Assembly: GCA_029556045.1 (NCBI GenBank)
Contig: JAKQGS010000115.1
Location: forward strand, 1-17,676
From: Pseudomonadota bacterium
GTDB lineage: Bacteria; Bdellovibrionota; Oligoflexia; Oligoflexales; Oligoflexaceae
Length of the DNA: 17,676 nucleotides
Direction of reading: 5' to 3'
Every line of letters begins with the position of its first letter. Positions within the stretch are counted from its first letter, which is position 1. A program made the position numbers and the translations under genes. Positions 6,084 through 14,840 of the stretch are shown in pieces. The notes beneath the pieces were generated by a model. The model made no database searches. It had not been told where the DNA came from and saw only the letters and a list, made by a program, of their open reading frames with translations.

Positions 6084-9000
6084 TGGCTTTGCGGCAAATC
6101 GTAAAAAATCGTTACATGCTGGGCATTCTGGTCGGAGTTTTGACTGGATGCAACCAGAGTGTTCTTCCAATGGATAAGGCTGAAATAGCCAACCAGAGAA
6201 ATCAACGGGGAATCAACAATGAGATCATCATAACGACTGCACCTGATAGCAATGGACGGGAGTCGGCATCGTACGACCCCGGTGCCGCCGATAATCACGT
6301 CATCCAAACAAATTCACCATCATTGGGAGGAGCCACCGTCACCATGGTGCCGGGAGCCTTGGAGGTTCCTGCTCAAATCATTATCGAGGAAGGGTCTCCC
6401 CTCCATGAATCGGTTTTGAGTGAACTGGCTATTAGTGACGTAACGCAGGTTTCGCAAGCGGCTCAGGGTATAATTGTTCGATCCGACCAGGATGTCATGC
6501 TGCAGAAGCCCATGGTCCTGGAAATCCCCATGCCAGCGACCGGGTTTTGGGCGAACCTGCTTCAGGAAGATCCCTATCAGAATGTCGTTATCCTTTACCG
6601 CATTCAGGATCAGGCATCCCCCACGGGCCTCGTGAGCGGCCTGATGCCCCGCAGCCAGTTCGAAGTGGGAGACAATCTGGCTCGTTTTCAGGCTCCTGGG
6701 TTTGGTGAATACCAGGCAGTCAATCTGGTACAACCCGTGACATCCGCAAAAGAGGTGGTTACCACGGAGCCGGTTGTCACGATACGGAATGAACCAGTCT
6801 TGACATCGACCAAAACAGATGAGATAGATACTGACGGGGACGACGGCGAAGTATTGGATCCCGATCCTGTGCCAGAGACCAGTGATCCGGTTGACAGCAC
6901 GCCACCGGAAGTGACCTCCTTTGTGTTGGCCAACGGCGCGTCCGATGGTTATATTAATGCCACCGAATATCTGTCACCCCTACCGCTGGTGAATCTCATA
7001 CCCAACGAGACGGTGACCGATCAATTTAGCGCGGTTTTACCAAATACCAGTTTAATCTGTGACGACTCCCGGGCCTACCCCAATGCGGACATTCCGATGA
7101 TTGCCGACATCCCTGGGAACGACGGGGCATTTGCGGTTTGCGTTAAATTAACTGATGCGGGTGGTAATGTGAGTTACACCAAATCTCCCGCTGTGGTTCG
7201 CGATATAACGGCCCCTGTATTCATATCTTTGTCCCCGGCGAACGAAGCGGCTGACAGTTGGATCAGCGCCACCGAAGCCTCGTCGTCCCTTGCGTTTGTC
7301 AGTTTAAATGCAAGCGGTTATACCACGGTTCTCTACACCGCAATCACCGATGAAACAACGCCAGTCACCTGCGATAGCAGTCGGACCTATGGGAATGCGT
7401 CGCCCCCCCCCATCCAGTCTATCGCGGAACCCAACGGGACCTTTTCCCTCTGTGCACAGCTTACAGACGATGCGGGGAATCGCACTTTTGGGAAGTCCTC
7501 GTTGGTCACAAAGGATTCGATTCCTCCAATCTTTACCTCATTAAGCGGGGCCAATGAAGCCGTTGATGGATTAGTCACCAGCGCGGAAGTTGCATCTCTT
7601 TCGCCGCTGGTTGCCTTAAACGCTACCGGGTACGATAACGTCAGTTACACATCAGTTCTTTCCGATGCCTCCTTAACATGTGACGCAGGGAGAACCTACG
7701 GCCAAACGATCCCAACCATTGCCTCCCTGCCAGCCAGCGATGGAGCCTATGCCGTTTGTGTGAAGCTGATGGATACGTCTGGCAACAAGACTTACGGCAA
7801 ATCTCAGCAGATCGTTCGCGACGTATCTCCCCCCGCGGGAGTGAGTATCAGTGGGGCTCCGTCAGGCACCAATAATGCAGTCTCCCTGAACATTGCCATC
7901 AGCGGGGTTGATGTCACTCAATATAAGTTTAAGGTCGGTGTGGCGGCCTCCTTGGACTGCGCAATGGCCACCGGCTATGGCCCTGCGACATCTGCCACAA
8001 CAAATATCGCTGAAAATATTGGGGTCCTTCCCGATGGCAGTCTCAGACTTTGCGTCATCGGTGGTGACGTCCATGGCAATTTCACCAATCCCGCGAATGC
8101 CACCGTCGCGACTTGGGTGAAGGACACAACACCCCCCGTGACCGCAGAGAGCATTGCAGCGACTCCTAGTAACAGTGAAGTTTCAGTATCCTGGACTTCC
8201 ACCGCAGCTGATGCTGCTGGATTCGTCCTTCTCCGTAACTCCACTTGCAGTGCCAGCCTCACCCAGGGAGTGGTCTATACGGCAGGCGCCACCGTTGGCA
8301 GTGGAACAATTTTATATGTCGGATCTAGCTTATCTCACAAGGATGCGACAGCGATCAATGGTTCCTCATATGGTTACCAAGTCTTTACGTTTGATGGCCT
8401 GTATAATTATGACGTTGGCGCTTGCGCGACCACTTCCCTCGCGAACAACCAGATTCCCATCAACAAATTTCCCCACAACCACGCGCTTCTCAAATCCCAG
8501 ACCCCAACATTTGTGGCTCGAAATACCAGTAATACAGGCGGACTATTCAAATACCACTGGGAAACGACTCTGGATGGTTTCGTCAATGTGACCAGTCAGT
8601 ACTTAAGTAACGTGGCCAGTGCATCAGACGCCAGCCTTCTGTCGATGCAGAGTTTGACCAATTTGACCCAGTACCAATGGCGGGTACGGTCGTCGTTCAA
8701 TAATGGATCGACTTGGAGTGGGTATGCGTCGCCACGGTACATTCGCGTCAATACGTCCGCGCCCCAGGATATCTGGCAGGTGGATACCGCGGATGCACTC
8801 ACCGCCTTTTTCCCGTCCCAATCCAACATGGCTGTGGAGACAACAAATACCGGGGAAGTTTCCTTAGCAAGTATGGCGTTATCCGGTTCCATGACTTCTG
8901 ATGCGATTTCTCTGAGCGATCTGGGCTGGGAGCGCTGGGGTATGCTGGTGCCTGATATCGATTTCACGCAATTTACCGGCAATTCAATGGATTTTAATCT

Positions 9001-9700
9001 GGAGTATAACAGCGGAGGAACTTGGACCGTGGTGCCTCCAGCACTCTATACCGTGTCCAGCGGCTCCATTACACATTGGGCCAATCTCATGCTGAATAAC
9101 CTTGATCCATCCATCTATAAGACCATTCGGATGGTGGTGACTTCGACGAGGGCATCGTCTATGGAAACACCCCCCATGCTGCGGGCCATCAGCTTAACGC
9201 CGGCTGTTGCCAAAACCACTCTCACCAACGGTGGCTTTGAGTCGGCAATTGGCAACGAATGGATCGTGAGCCGCAATTATGCAACCGGAATTTTTCCGAC
9301 TGTGAACTTAAAGACCAATGACGGCACCGCCCGGACCGGCACTTATTACGCCAAAATTGCCAATGTGACGGGTTCGATTGGTCATACCCGTGAGGCTTAC
9401 GCATCACAAACTCTCGTAATCCCCGCTGACGCTGCACAGCTGACATTTTACTATAAACGCAGCACGGGTAATTGGGGGCCTGTCATCCGATTCTATATCA
9501 ACAATACGGTGGTGTTTGAGATTTTGGCGAATGGCACCGCCGCCAGCACCACCACCTGGACCGCTCAAACGATCAACGTCGCCTCATATGCGGGGCAAAC
9601 GGTGACATTTTCCTTTGGCATCCTGGACGCAGCAGAAGGCGCCGGTAACACCGACCATGCGGGCTGGTTGGCAGTGGATGACATTACCATATCACCTTAA
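6083..9700 (+). CDS. Giant multi-domain surface lipoprotein with Ig-like repeats
   Basis: A 1205-residue lipoprotein. The signal peptide ends VLTGC, a lipobox with Cys23 as the lipidation site; residue +2 is Asn. Regions in order: a ZU5-like beta module (about 75-210, GGATVTMVPGAL); an acidic linker (about 243-270); four Ig-like units starting at Asp271, 374, 478 and 580, each opening D-x-x-(P/A)-P and about 103 residues long, with a Cys pair per unit (for example LTCDAGRTYG and YAVCVKL); a fibronectin III-like unit (681-790); another (about 792-891); a beta-rich region (892-1040); and a C-terminal jelly-roll, carbohydrate-binding-like domain (about 1047-1205, opening NGGFES, ending WLAVDDITI). 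ATG 6083 has GAGG 6 bases upstream, better spaced than ATG 6080. No catalytic motif was seen, so adhesion or glycan binding at the cell surface is inferred. Confidence 0.85.
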   Translation: MALRQIVKNRYMLGILVGVLTGCNQSVLPMDKAEIANQRNQRGINNEIIITTAPDSNGRESASYDPGAADNHVIQTNSPSLGGATVTMVPGALEVPAQIIIEEGSPLHESVLSELAISDVTQVSQAAQGIIVRSDQDVMLQKPMVLEIPMPATGFWANLLQEDPYQNVVILYRIQDQASPTGLVSGLMPRSQFEVGDNLARFQAPGFGEYQAVNLVQPVTSAKEVVTTEPVVTIRNEPVLTSTKTDEIDTDGDDGEVLDPDPVPETSDPVDSTPPEVTSFVLANGASDGYINATEYLSPLPLVNLIPNETVTDQFSAVLPNTSLICDDSRAYPNADIPMIADIPGNDGAFAVCVKLTDAGGNVSYTKSPAVVRDITAPVFISLSPANEAADSWISATEASSSLAFVSLNASGYTTVLYTAITDETTPVTCDSSRTYGNASPPPIQSIAEPNGTFSLCAQLTDDAGNRTFGKSSLVTKDSIPPIFTSLSGANEAVDGLVTSAEVASLSPLVALNATGYDNVSYTSVLSDASLTCDAGRTYGQTIPTIASLPASDGAYAVCVKLMDTSGNKTYGKSQQIVRDVSPPAGVSISGAPSGTNNAVSLNIAISGVDVTQYKFKVGVAASLDCAMATGYGPATSATTNIAENIGVLPDGSLRLCVIGGDVHGNFTNPANATVATWVKDTTPPVTAESIAATPSNSEVSVSWTSTAADAAGFVLLRNSTCSASLTQGVVYTAGATVGSGTILYVGSSLSHKDATAINGSSYGYQVFTFDGLYNYDVGACATTSLANNQIPINKFPHNHALLKSQTPTFVARNTSNTGGLFKYHWETTLDGFVNVTSQYLSNVASASDASLLSMQSLTNLTQYQWRVRSSFNNGSTWSGYASPRYIRVNTSAPQDIWQVDTADALTAFFPSQSNMAVETTNTGEVSLASMALSGSMTSDAISLSDLGWERWGMLVPDIDFTQFTGNSMDFNLEYNSGGTWTVVPPALYTVSSGSITHWANLMLNNLDPSIYKTIRMVVTSTRASSMETPPMLRAISLTPAVAKTTLTNGGFESAIGNEWIVSRNYATGIFPTVNLKTNDGTARTGTYYAKIANVTGSIGHTREAYASQTLVIPADAAQLTFYYKRSTGNWGPVIRFYINNTVVFEILANGTAASTTTWTAQTINVASYAGQTVTFSFGILDAAEGAGNTDHAGWLAVDDITISP

Positions 9701-9850
9701 TTAAAATGTTCATAGTTGCTAACCCGATTACCAAGGGATGCGTCTACATCAATCGACTTGTTTTAAAGGAGATCAAGTCCGTGACAAAACGATTCCAGAC
9801 ATAAGGGCTTCTTTTGTAATGCATGCGTCACAATTCGGTGCGAGCTCCAA

Positions 9851-10612
9851 TCATAGGGCCCTAAAACTCAAATCCACGGTGACGGGACAGTGATCGGATC
9901 CCATAACGTTTGGCAGGATATTCGCCTTTTTCAGAGCCGGCACCAGGCCCTGGGAAAGGCAGACATAATCAATACGCCACCCGATATTCCGCTCCCGTGC
10001 TCCGGATCGATACGTCCACCAGGAGTAGTGACCACCCTCCTTGCACAAGTGCCGAAAGCTGTCCACAAATCCCGCTTTGAGGATGTGATCGAAACCGGCT
10101 CGCTCCTCGGGAGTGAAGCCGGCATTTTTCTGATTGGACTTAGGGTTGGCCAGGTCGATCTCCTGATGTGCCACATTGAGATCGCCGCAGAACACCACCG
10201 GCTTGGATTTCTCCAAATGCTTGATGTGGGATAAAAAGGCTTTGTCCCACTTCATGCGAAAATCAAGCCGCGTCAGCTCCCGCTGGGCGTTGGGGGTGTA
10301 AACATTAACCAGATAAAAATGAGGGAACTCCAGTTTCAAAATCCGGCCCTCCGTTTCACCCTCCGTCAGCGGGAAGTCGCGGGTCACCGCCAGAGGTTTG
10401 GTTTTGGTAAACACCGCCACGCCGGAGTAACCCTTTTTGTCCGCGGAGTTCCAGTATTTGTGATAGTCCTCCAGGTCCAGGTTGACCTGTTCTGGCAGAG
10501 CCTTGATTTCCTGCAGGCAAAGAATATCGGGGTCGACCTCGTGCACGAAATCCAAGAACCCCTTGCCTAACACAGCTCGCAAGCCGTTAACGTTCCAGGA
10601 AACCAACTTCAT
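9851..10612 (-). CDS. xthA: Exodeoxyribonuclease III / AP endonuclease
   Basis: Base-excision repair nuclease (253 residues) that cleaves 5' of abasic sites and degrades 3' ends, Mg2+-dependent. It opens MKLVSWNVNG as ExoIII/ExoA proteins do. Active-site residues of the exonuclease-endonuclease-phosphatase fold are present: Asn7, Glu35 in CLQEIK, Tyr105 in NVYTPNAQ, Asp144/Asn146 in GDLNVAH, Asp215 in WRIDYV, and Asp240-His241 in GSDHCPV. It follows alaS on the same strand. ATG 10612 lies 8 bases past the alaS stop; GTG 10624 overlaps that stop as GTGA and would add four residues, so coupling to alaS is likely either way. Neither start has a strong Shine-Dalgarno; 10612 is chosen by family convention. 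Confidence 0.95.
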   Translation of the reverse strand: MKLVSWNVNGLRAVLGKGFLDFVHEVDPDILCLQEIKALPEQVNLDLEDYHKYWNSADKKGYSGVAVFTKTKPLAVTRDFPLTEGETEGRILKLEFPHFYLVNVYTPNAQRELTRLDFRMKWDKAFLSHIKHLEKSKPVVFCGDLNVAHQEIDLANPKSNQKNAGFTPEERAGFDHILKAGFVDSFRHLCKEGGHYSWWTYRSGARERNIGWRIDYVCLSQGLVPALKKANILPNVMGSDHCPVTVDLSFRAL

Positions 10613-10620
10613 GGTTTGCT

Positions 10621-13320
10621 TCACTGGGGAAGACCCATCTGCTGCAGCATCGCCATGAATTTGTCCCGCGCGGCGGTGATGCCGTCCATTTTGGGACCAC
10701 CAGCCTGGGCCATATCCGGTTTGCCACCGCCACGTCCTTCGATGGTGTCCTGAATGGCGGCGATCAGTTCATTGGCTTTTACCTGCGTTGGCGCTTTTTT
10801 ACCCACAGCTGCCAGCAAAAAGGCTTTTCCTGCCGCTTCATCCCTGGCTCCCAGGAGAACAACCGCTTCCGGTCGTTTAGCGGTCAGGCGTTCCGCCAGA
10901 TCCCGCATCTCCTTAACCCCTTGTCCGGGGTTGGTCAGCACATGGGCTACCACGGGGGTGGCCCCCACCGGCACCGCTTTGGCCAGCACATCATCCACCA
11001 CCGAGCCGAGGCTGTCGGAGGCGATTTTTTCCAGCTGTTTTTTCAAATCTTTTTCGAGGACCTGTAGTTTTTCGATCTTCGTGAGGATCTCCGCCCCACT
11101 GCTGGCCTTCATCTTGTCTTTCAGCAGACGCATTTCCTCATCCCGCTCCCGCAGGTATTGAAAGGCCTTGCTGGAGGTCAGGGCGATGATGCGTCGTACA
11201 CCGGCGGCGATGGAGGTCTCCGTCGTGATCTTAAAGAGATTGATCTCGGCGGTATTGTCCACATGACATCCACCGCATAACTCGGTGGAGTAATCACCCA
11301 CCTGCACCACCCGCACCACGTCCCCGTATTTTTCGCCAAAAAATGCGATGGCACCGGCTTTTACCGCTTCGTCTTTGCCCATCTCCTGCTTATTAACAGC
11401 CGCCGCGGCCCAAATGCGTTCATTGATCATGTCTTCAATCTGCAGAAGCTGTTCCCGCGATACTGCTTCAAAATGCGAGAAGTCAAACCGCAGCATCTCG
11501 GGGGTTACCAGTGACCCCGCCTGTTTCACATGATCACCCAGCACCTTACGCAAGGCCCAGTGCAGCATATGGGTGGCCGTGTGGTTACGGGCCGTCAGTT
11601 GCCGTACTTCCGTGCGAACATCCTGTTGGTAGTTCGCTCCAACCCGCATGCTGCCGCGCCGCGGCTTGATCCGAGCCACTATCAGATCGGGAACGGGTTT
11701 TTGCACATCCACCACGTCTCCGGCAAAATCATCGCCGGATACAATTCCCACATCCCCCACCTGTCCGCCACCTTCCCCATAAAACGGGGTGACATCGAAC
11801 ACCGCTTCGAGGAAGGTATGCTCGTCAATCTTCGCGGGGGTGGTGAACAGATCAACCTCTCGCTTTTCATTGGCGTTGACCTGAACCAAAGCGACACAAC
11901 GGCCGCTTCCTTGCAGGCGATCAAATCCCACAAATTTGGGGAATCCCGAAGCGTCCCGCAAGCGTTCGGCAATTTGGTGGTAGACCGACTGCACCGCCTG
12001 CTCGCCGGATCCCTTCCAGTTTTGCCGCGAGCGACTTTTCTGCTCTTCCATCGCCCGCTCAAACCCCGGTTCGTCGACGGTTAATTTGTTTTCGGCGCAG
12101 ATGATGCGGGTCAGGTCGATGGGAAAGCCAAAGGTATCGTAAAGTTTAAAGGCCACCTCACCGGATAGTTGCCCAATGGAGCGCGCCTGCACCATCTCGT
12201 CATCCAAAAGTGCCAGACCCTTTTCCAGCGTGCGGAAAAACTGCTCCTCCTCAGCGGTGACGGCCTTTTCCATAAAGGTGATCTTGTCCTTCAACTCCGG
12301 ATAGGCTTCCCCCATTTCCTCCACCACATAACGGCAGACTTTATGGAGGAACGGCCCACCAAAACCCAGGTTACGACCGTAGCGGATGGCGCGCCGCATG
12401 ATGCGCCGCAGCACGTAACCACGGCCCTCATTGGAGGGCATCACCCCGTCCGCAATCAAAAAAGCGGTGGCGCGGGCATGGTCCGCAATCACCCGAAAGG
12501 GAAACATATCGGGGGTGCCGACGGTATAGGGTTTACCCACCAGTTTGGCGGTCTTTTCAATAATGGTGCGAAACACATCGGTTTCGTAGTTGGAATCCAC
12601 CTTCTGCAGGATGGAAGCCAAACGCTCCAACCCCGCCCCTGTATCAACGGAAGGACGCGGCAGCGGCGTCATGGAACCATCCTTGTGGCGTTCGTACTGC
12701 ATGAACACCAGGTTCCAGAATTCCATATAGCGATCGCAATCACAGCCCATCGTGCAGGACGGTTGCTTGCATCCGTACTGGGGACCGCGGTCCACGAAGA
12801 GTTCACTGCAGGGACCACAGGGACCGGTATCCCCCATCGACCAAAAATTGTCTTTTTCTCCAAAGCGGTAGATGCGCTCCTTGGCCACACCCACTTCTTT
12901 TTCCCAGATAACAAATGCCTCATCATCGTCTTTGTAGACCGTGACATAGAGATCCTGCAGCGGTAGCTTGAGTTCTTTGGTAACAAAGTCCCAGGCCATC
13001 TTGATGGCGTCCCGCTTGAAGTAATCCCCAAAGGAAAAGTTCCCCAGCATCTCAAAAAAGGTGTGATGCCGGGCCGTGAACCCGACGTTTTCAAGGTCAT
13101 TATGCTTACCACCCGCCCGTAGGCATTTTTGCACGGTCACAGCCCGACTATAAGGACGTTTTTCCTGCCCGGTAAACACATCCTTGAATTGCACCATGCC
13201 AGCATTGGTGAACAGCAGGGTGGGATCGTTGTGGGGCACCAGCGAGGAGCTCTCCACGACCTTGTGACCATGTTGCTCAAAAAATTTTAGAAAACGGGAG
13301 CGGATCTCAGCGACTTTCAT
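10621..13320 (-). CDS. alaS: Alanyl-tRNA synthetase
   Basis: Charges tRNA-Ala (899 residues, normal size). The N-terminal class II catalytic domain starts with the characteristic EIRSRFLKFFEQHGHK and SSSLVPHNDPTLLFTNAGM stretches. A Cys-rich insert lies in the catalytic region (GCKQPSCTMGCDCDRYMEFW). The editing domain shows the zinc ligands His580-x3-His584 (HTATHMLH) and Cys682/His686 (CGGCH). The C-terminal DHHA1 domain ends with a Gly-rich GRGGGKPDMAQAGG. ATG 13320 has GAGG four bases upstream. It is followed by xthA, probably in one transcript; this alaS-xthA pairing joins translation and repair genes without an obvious functional tie. Confidence 0.97.
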   Translation of the reverse strand: MKVAEIRSRFLKFFEQHGHKVVESSSLVPHNDPTLLFTNAGMVQFKDVFTGQEKRPYSRAVTVQKCLRAGGKHNDLENVGFTARHHTFFEMLGNFSFGDYFKRDAIKMAWDFVTKELKLPLQDLYVTVYKDDDEAFVIWEKEVGVAKERIYRFGEKDNFWSMGDTGPCGPCSELFVDRGPQYGCKQPSCTMGCDCDRYMEFWNLVFMQYERHKDGSMTPLPRPSVDTGAGLERLASILQKVDSNYETDVFRTIIEKTAKLVGKPYTVGTPDMFPFRVIADHARATAFLIADGVMPSNEGRGYVLRRIMRRAIRYGRNLGFGGPFLHKVCRYVVEEMGEAYPELKDKITFMEKAVTAEEEQFFRTLEKGLALLDDEMVQARSIGQLSGEVAFKLYDTFGFPIDLTRIICAENKLTVDEPGFERAMEEQKSRSRQNWKGSGEQAVQSVYHQIAERLRDASGFPKFVGFDRLQGSGRCVALVQVNANEKREVDLFTTPAKIDEHTFLEAVFDVTPFYGEGGGQVGDVGIVSGDDFAGDVVDVQKPVPDLIVARIKPRRGSMRVGANYQQDVRTEVRQLTARNHTATHMLHWALRKVLGDHVKQAGSLVTPEMLRFDFSHFEAVSREQLLQIEDMINERIWAAAAVNKQEMGKDEAVKAGAIAFFGEKYGDVVRVVQVGDYSTELCGGCHVDNTAEINLFKITTETSIAAGVRRIIALTSSKAFQYLRERDEEMRLLKDKMKASSGAEILTKIEKLQVLEKDLKKQLEKIASDSLGSVVDDVLAKAVPVGATPVVAHVLTNPGQGVKEMRDLAERLTAKRPEAVVLLGARDEAAGKAFLLAAVGKKAPTQVKANELIAAIQDTIEGRGGGKPDMAQAGGPKMDGITAARDKFMAMLQQMGLPQ

Positions 13321-13655
13321 GTGGCCTCTCGGGTCTAGGAAGTTCCGTTCAATAATAGTAAGAATTTAGATAACATAGGCTTCTGGAAATGGAAAGTCGT
13401 GGCTCGGGGATCTCCCGGCTGGCAATGGGCCCGTTTCGGACGGGACAGGCCACCCCAAAGCCTGCACAATAAGTGTGCAAACCAGCGTTTTTAACACGAT
13501 TTATGCAATCTTTACATGACAGATTCCGCCGAAAAGTTTACCTATCTCAAGCCGTATTTCCTTTGCCGACAGCAGACTCCTAAGGGGTTTGACCGAGTGG
13601 TGCGGAGCACGGCGAAAAACGAATGATTCGTATCGATGCAATGAGGAGAAAAGGT
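13321..13655. other. Divergent intergenic region between alaS and the outer-membrane protein gene
   Basis: No coding sequence is supported. Near alaS it is AT-rich (13345-13380), as expected for a promoter, but no clean -35/-10 pair stands out. The middle (13399-13479) holds several nested inverted repeats, listed separately. Nearer the barrel gene TTTACA and TTGACC hexamers occur without good -10 partners. Confidence 0.6.
13399..13479. other. Cluster of nested inverted repeats, possible structured RNA
   Basis: GTGGC (13399-13403) can pair with GCCAC (13449-13453). This encloses two hairpins, CGGG/CCCG (13405-13417) and CCCGT-TTCGG-ACGGG (13430-13444). A further hairpin, TGCACA-ATAAG-TGTGCA (13463-13479), follows. 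All could form on either strand. It is not recognised as a known RNA family. Confidence 0.35.
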
Positions 13656-14780
13656 ATGAGTATGAAGAAAGTCATGATGGTTGGCGCCGGCGTTCTGGCA
13701 GCCCAGTCATCCCTGGCGGCCGATGCCGTCAACTGGTCCTTCAAGGGCAAAGAAGCTTCACTGGGTGCCGAGTACCGTTTTGAGCATGTGTACGACGATC
13801 ACAAAGCGGAAGACGTCAATGTCGATAACGCTGGCACGATCGTGAAAAACGAAGGCAAAGCCACCAGCGAATTCACCATGCCCAATGCCCGCTTGCGGTT
13901 TAAGGGTAAAATGAGCGATCGTGCATCATTTTATTTCCGCCTGAACCTTCCCGGTGGCAAAGTGGTAGATGGCAAAGCACCTGACCTGGTGAATTATGCT
14001 TACGTTGATTATAAACTGACCGACATGATCTCCATGACGTTTGGTAAAGATAAGGTCATTCAAGGGGGCGGCTGGGAATACTATGCATCTTCCTATGACA
14101 TGATCATCAAGGGAGATTACCTCGGCAACAACCTCCCATACTCCTCCGAGTATGACAAAGCGATCTCCGTGAACTTTGACCTTGGAGATGCCGGCCGGGT
14201 TCGTTATCAAGTCACTAACGATTACGGAAGCGTCTGGACCGAAGGGGCCCAACCAGCTCACGGCCTCGAATACCGCGGCAAATTCGCCGGTGTTGAGCCG
14301 ATCTTCCAATATGCGTCCTACGACATGAATCACTCCAACGTCATCACCGTTGGTGTGAAACAGGACACCGAGATGTACAAAGTAGCATTTGACGTCGTTA
14401 TGGAAAGCCGTGCGAAAAAAGACGCCGCTGATAAAGAAGTCAAAGATTCTCTTTCCAGCTATACCCTGGCCTTTAACTACCTGATGGGTGAAACCGAGCC
14501 ATTCGTGAAGTTCTCCGTCTTTGATAACAAACAAGACGGCACCGATTCGAAAGGCAACGACTTCTATGATGAAGATAATAGCGAAGTTAAACCGACATGG
14601 AAAGACAACGGCACCCACTGGGTGGTCGGCTCATTCTTTATGAAAGACGGCGAAATGGTGAAACCATTCCTGGCGTACTCCTCCCATAGCGGCAAGGTTT
14701 ATGATCCCGTCAACACTGGCAGCAAAACCGCCACAGTCACCAACAGCAAGGTGCACTTTGGTATCGCTGGTACGTTCTAA
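13656..14780 (+). CDS. Outer-membrane beta-barrel protein, porin-like
   Basis: A 374-residue outer-membrane channel candidate. GAGGAG seven bases before ATG 13656 sets the start; the frame is open to 13623 but without a ribosome site. A Sec signal (MSMKKVMMVGAGVLAAQSS, cleavage after SLA) precedes a chain of alternating polar/apolar strands with short turns and acidic loops. The mature protein ends in IAGTF; a terminal Phe is the usual outer-membrane assembly signal. Segments such as FTMPNARLRFKGKMSDRASF, then VDYKLTDMISMTFGKDKVIQ, recall phosphate-selective porin O/P-like proteins, but the substrate cannot be assigned. There are no Cys residues. It is monocistronic, with a strong terminator directly behind it, and is probably well expressed. 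Confidence 0.82.
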   Translation: MSMKKVMMVGAGVLAAQSSLAADAVNWSFKGKEASLGAEYRFEHVYDDHKAEDVNVDNAGTIVKNEGKATSEFTMPNARLRFKGKMSDRASFYFRLNLPGGKVVDGKAPDLVNYAYVDYKLTDMISMTFGKDKVIQGGGWEYYASSYDMIIKGDYLGNNLPYSSEYDKAISVNFDLGDAGRVRYQVTNDYGSVWTEGAQPAHGLEYRGKFAGVEPIFQYASYDMNHSNVITVGVKQDTEMYKVAFDVVMESRAKKDAADKEVKDSLSSYTLAFNYLMGETEPFVKFSVFDNKQDGTDSKGNDFYDEDNSEVKPTWKDNGTHWVVGSFFMKDGEMVKPFLAYSSHSGKVYDPVNTGSKTATVTNSKVHFGIAGTF

Positions 14781-14808
14781 GCGATCAGTTTAGTGCCAAC
14801 AAGAAGAG

Positions 14809-14840
14809 CCCCTGGATCAACACTGTCCAGGGGTTTTTTA
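14809..14840 (+). terminator. Rho-independent terminator of the barrel gene
   Basis: CCCCTGGA (14809-14816) and TCCAGGGG (14826-14833) form an 8-bp perfect stem with a 9-base loop, followed by TTTTTTATTT. The stop codon of the convergent HAD gene (14838-14840) lies inside the T-tract, so the element may also serve the opposite strand. Confidence 0.9.

Noticed and set aside
9763..9804. AAAGGAG followed by a GTG-initiated 7-codon frame after the lipoprotein gene
   Set aside because: The ribosome-like site is real, but the peptide is only 7 codons long, is not linked to a following gene and may be chance. It also lies within a weak GACTTG/CAAGTC inverted repeat without a T-tract.
12169..12966. 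265-residue forward open frame within alaS
   Set aside because: Antisense shadow of a highly conserved synthetase domain, with no independent start signal.
13399..13453. tRNA or signal recognition particle RNA in the alaS upstream region
   Set aside because: No cloverleaf with a TTCGANNC-type T-arm plus acceptor stem, and no GGAAGG/SRP tetraloop core could be found.
13926..14618. 230-residue reverse open frame inside the barrel gene
   Set aside because: Shadow of the forward coding sequence, which has a signal peptide, ribosome site, terminal Phe and terminator.
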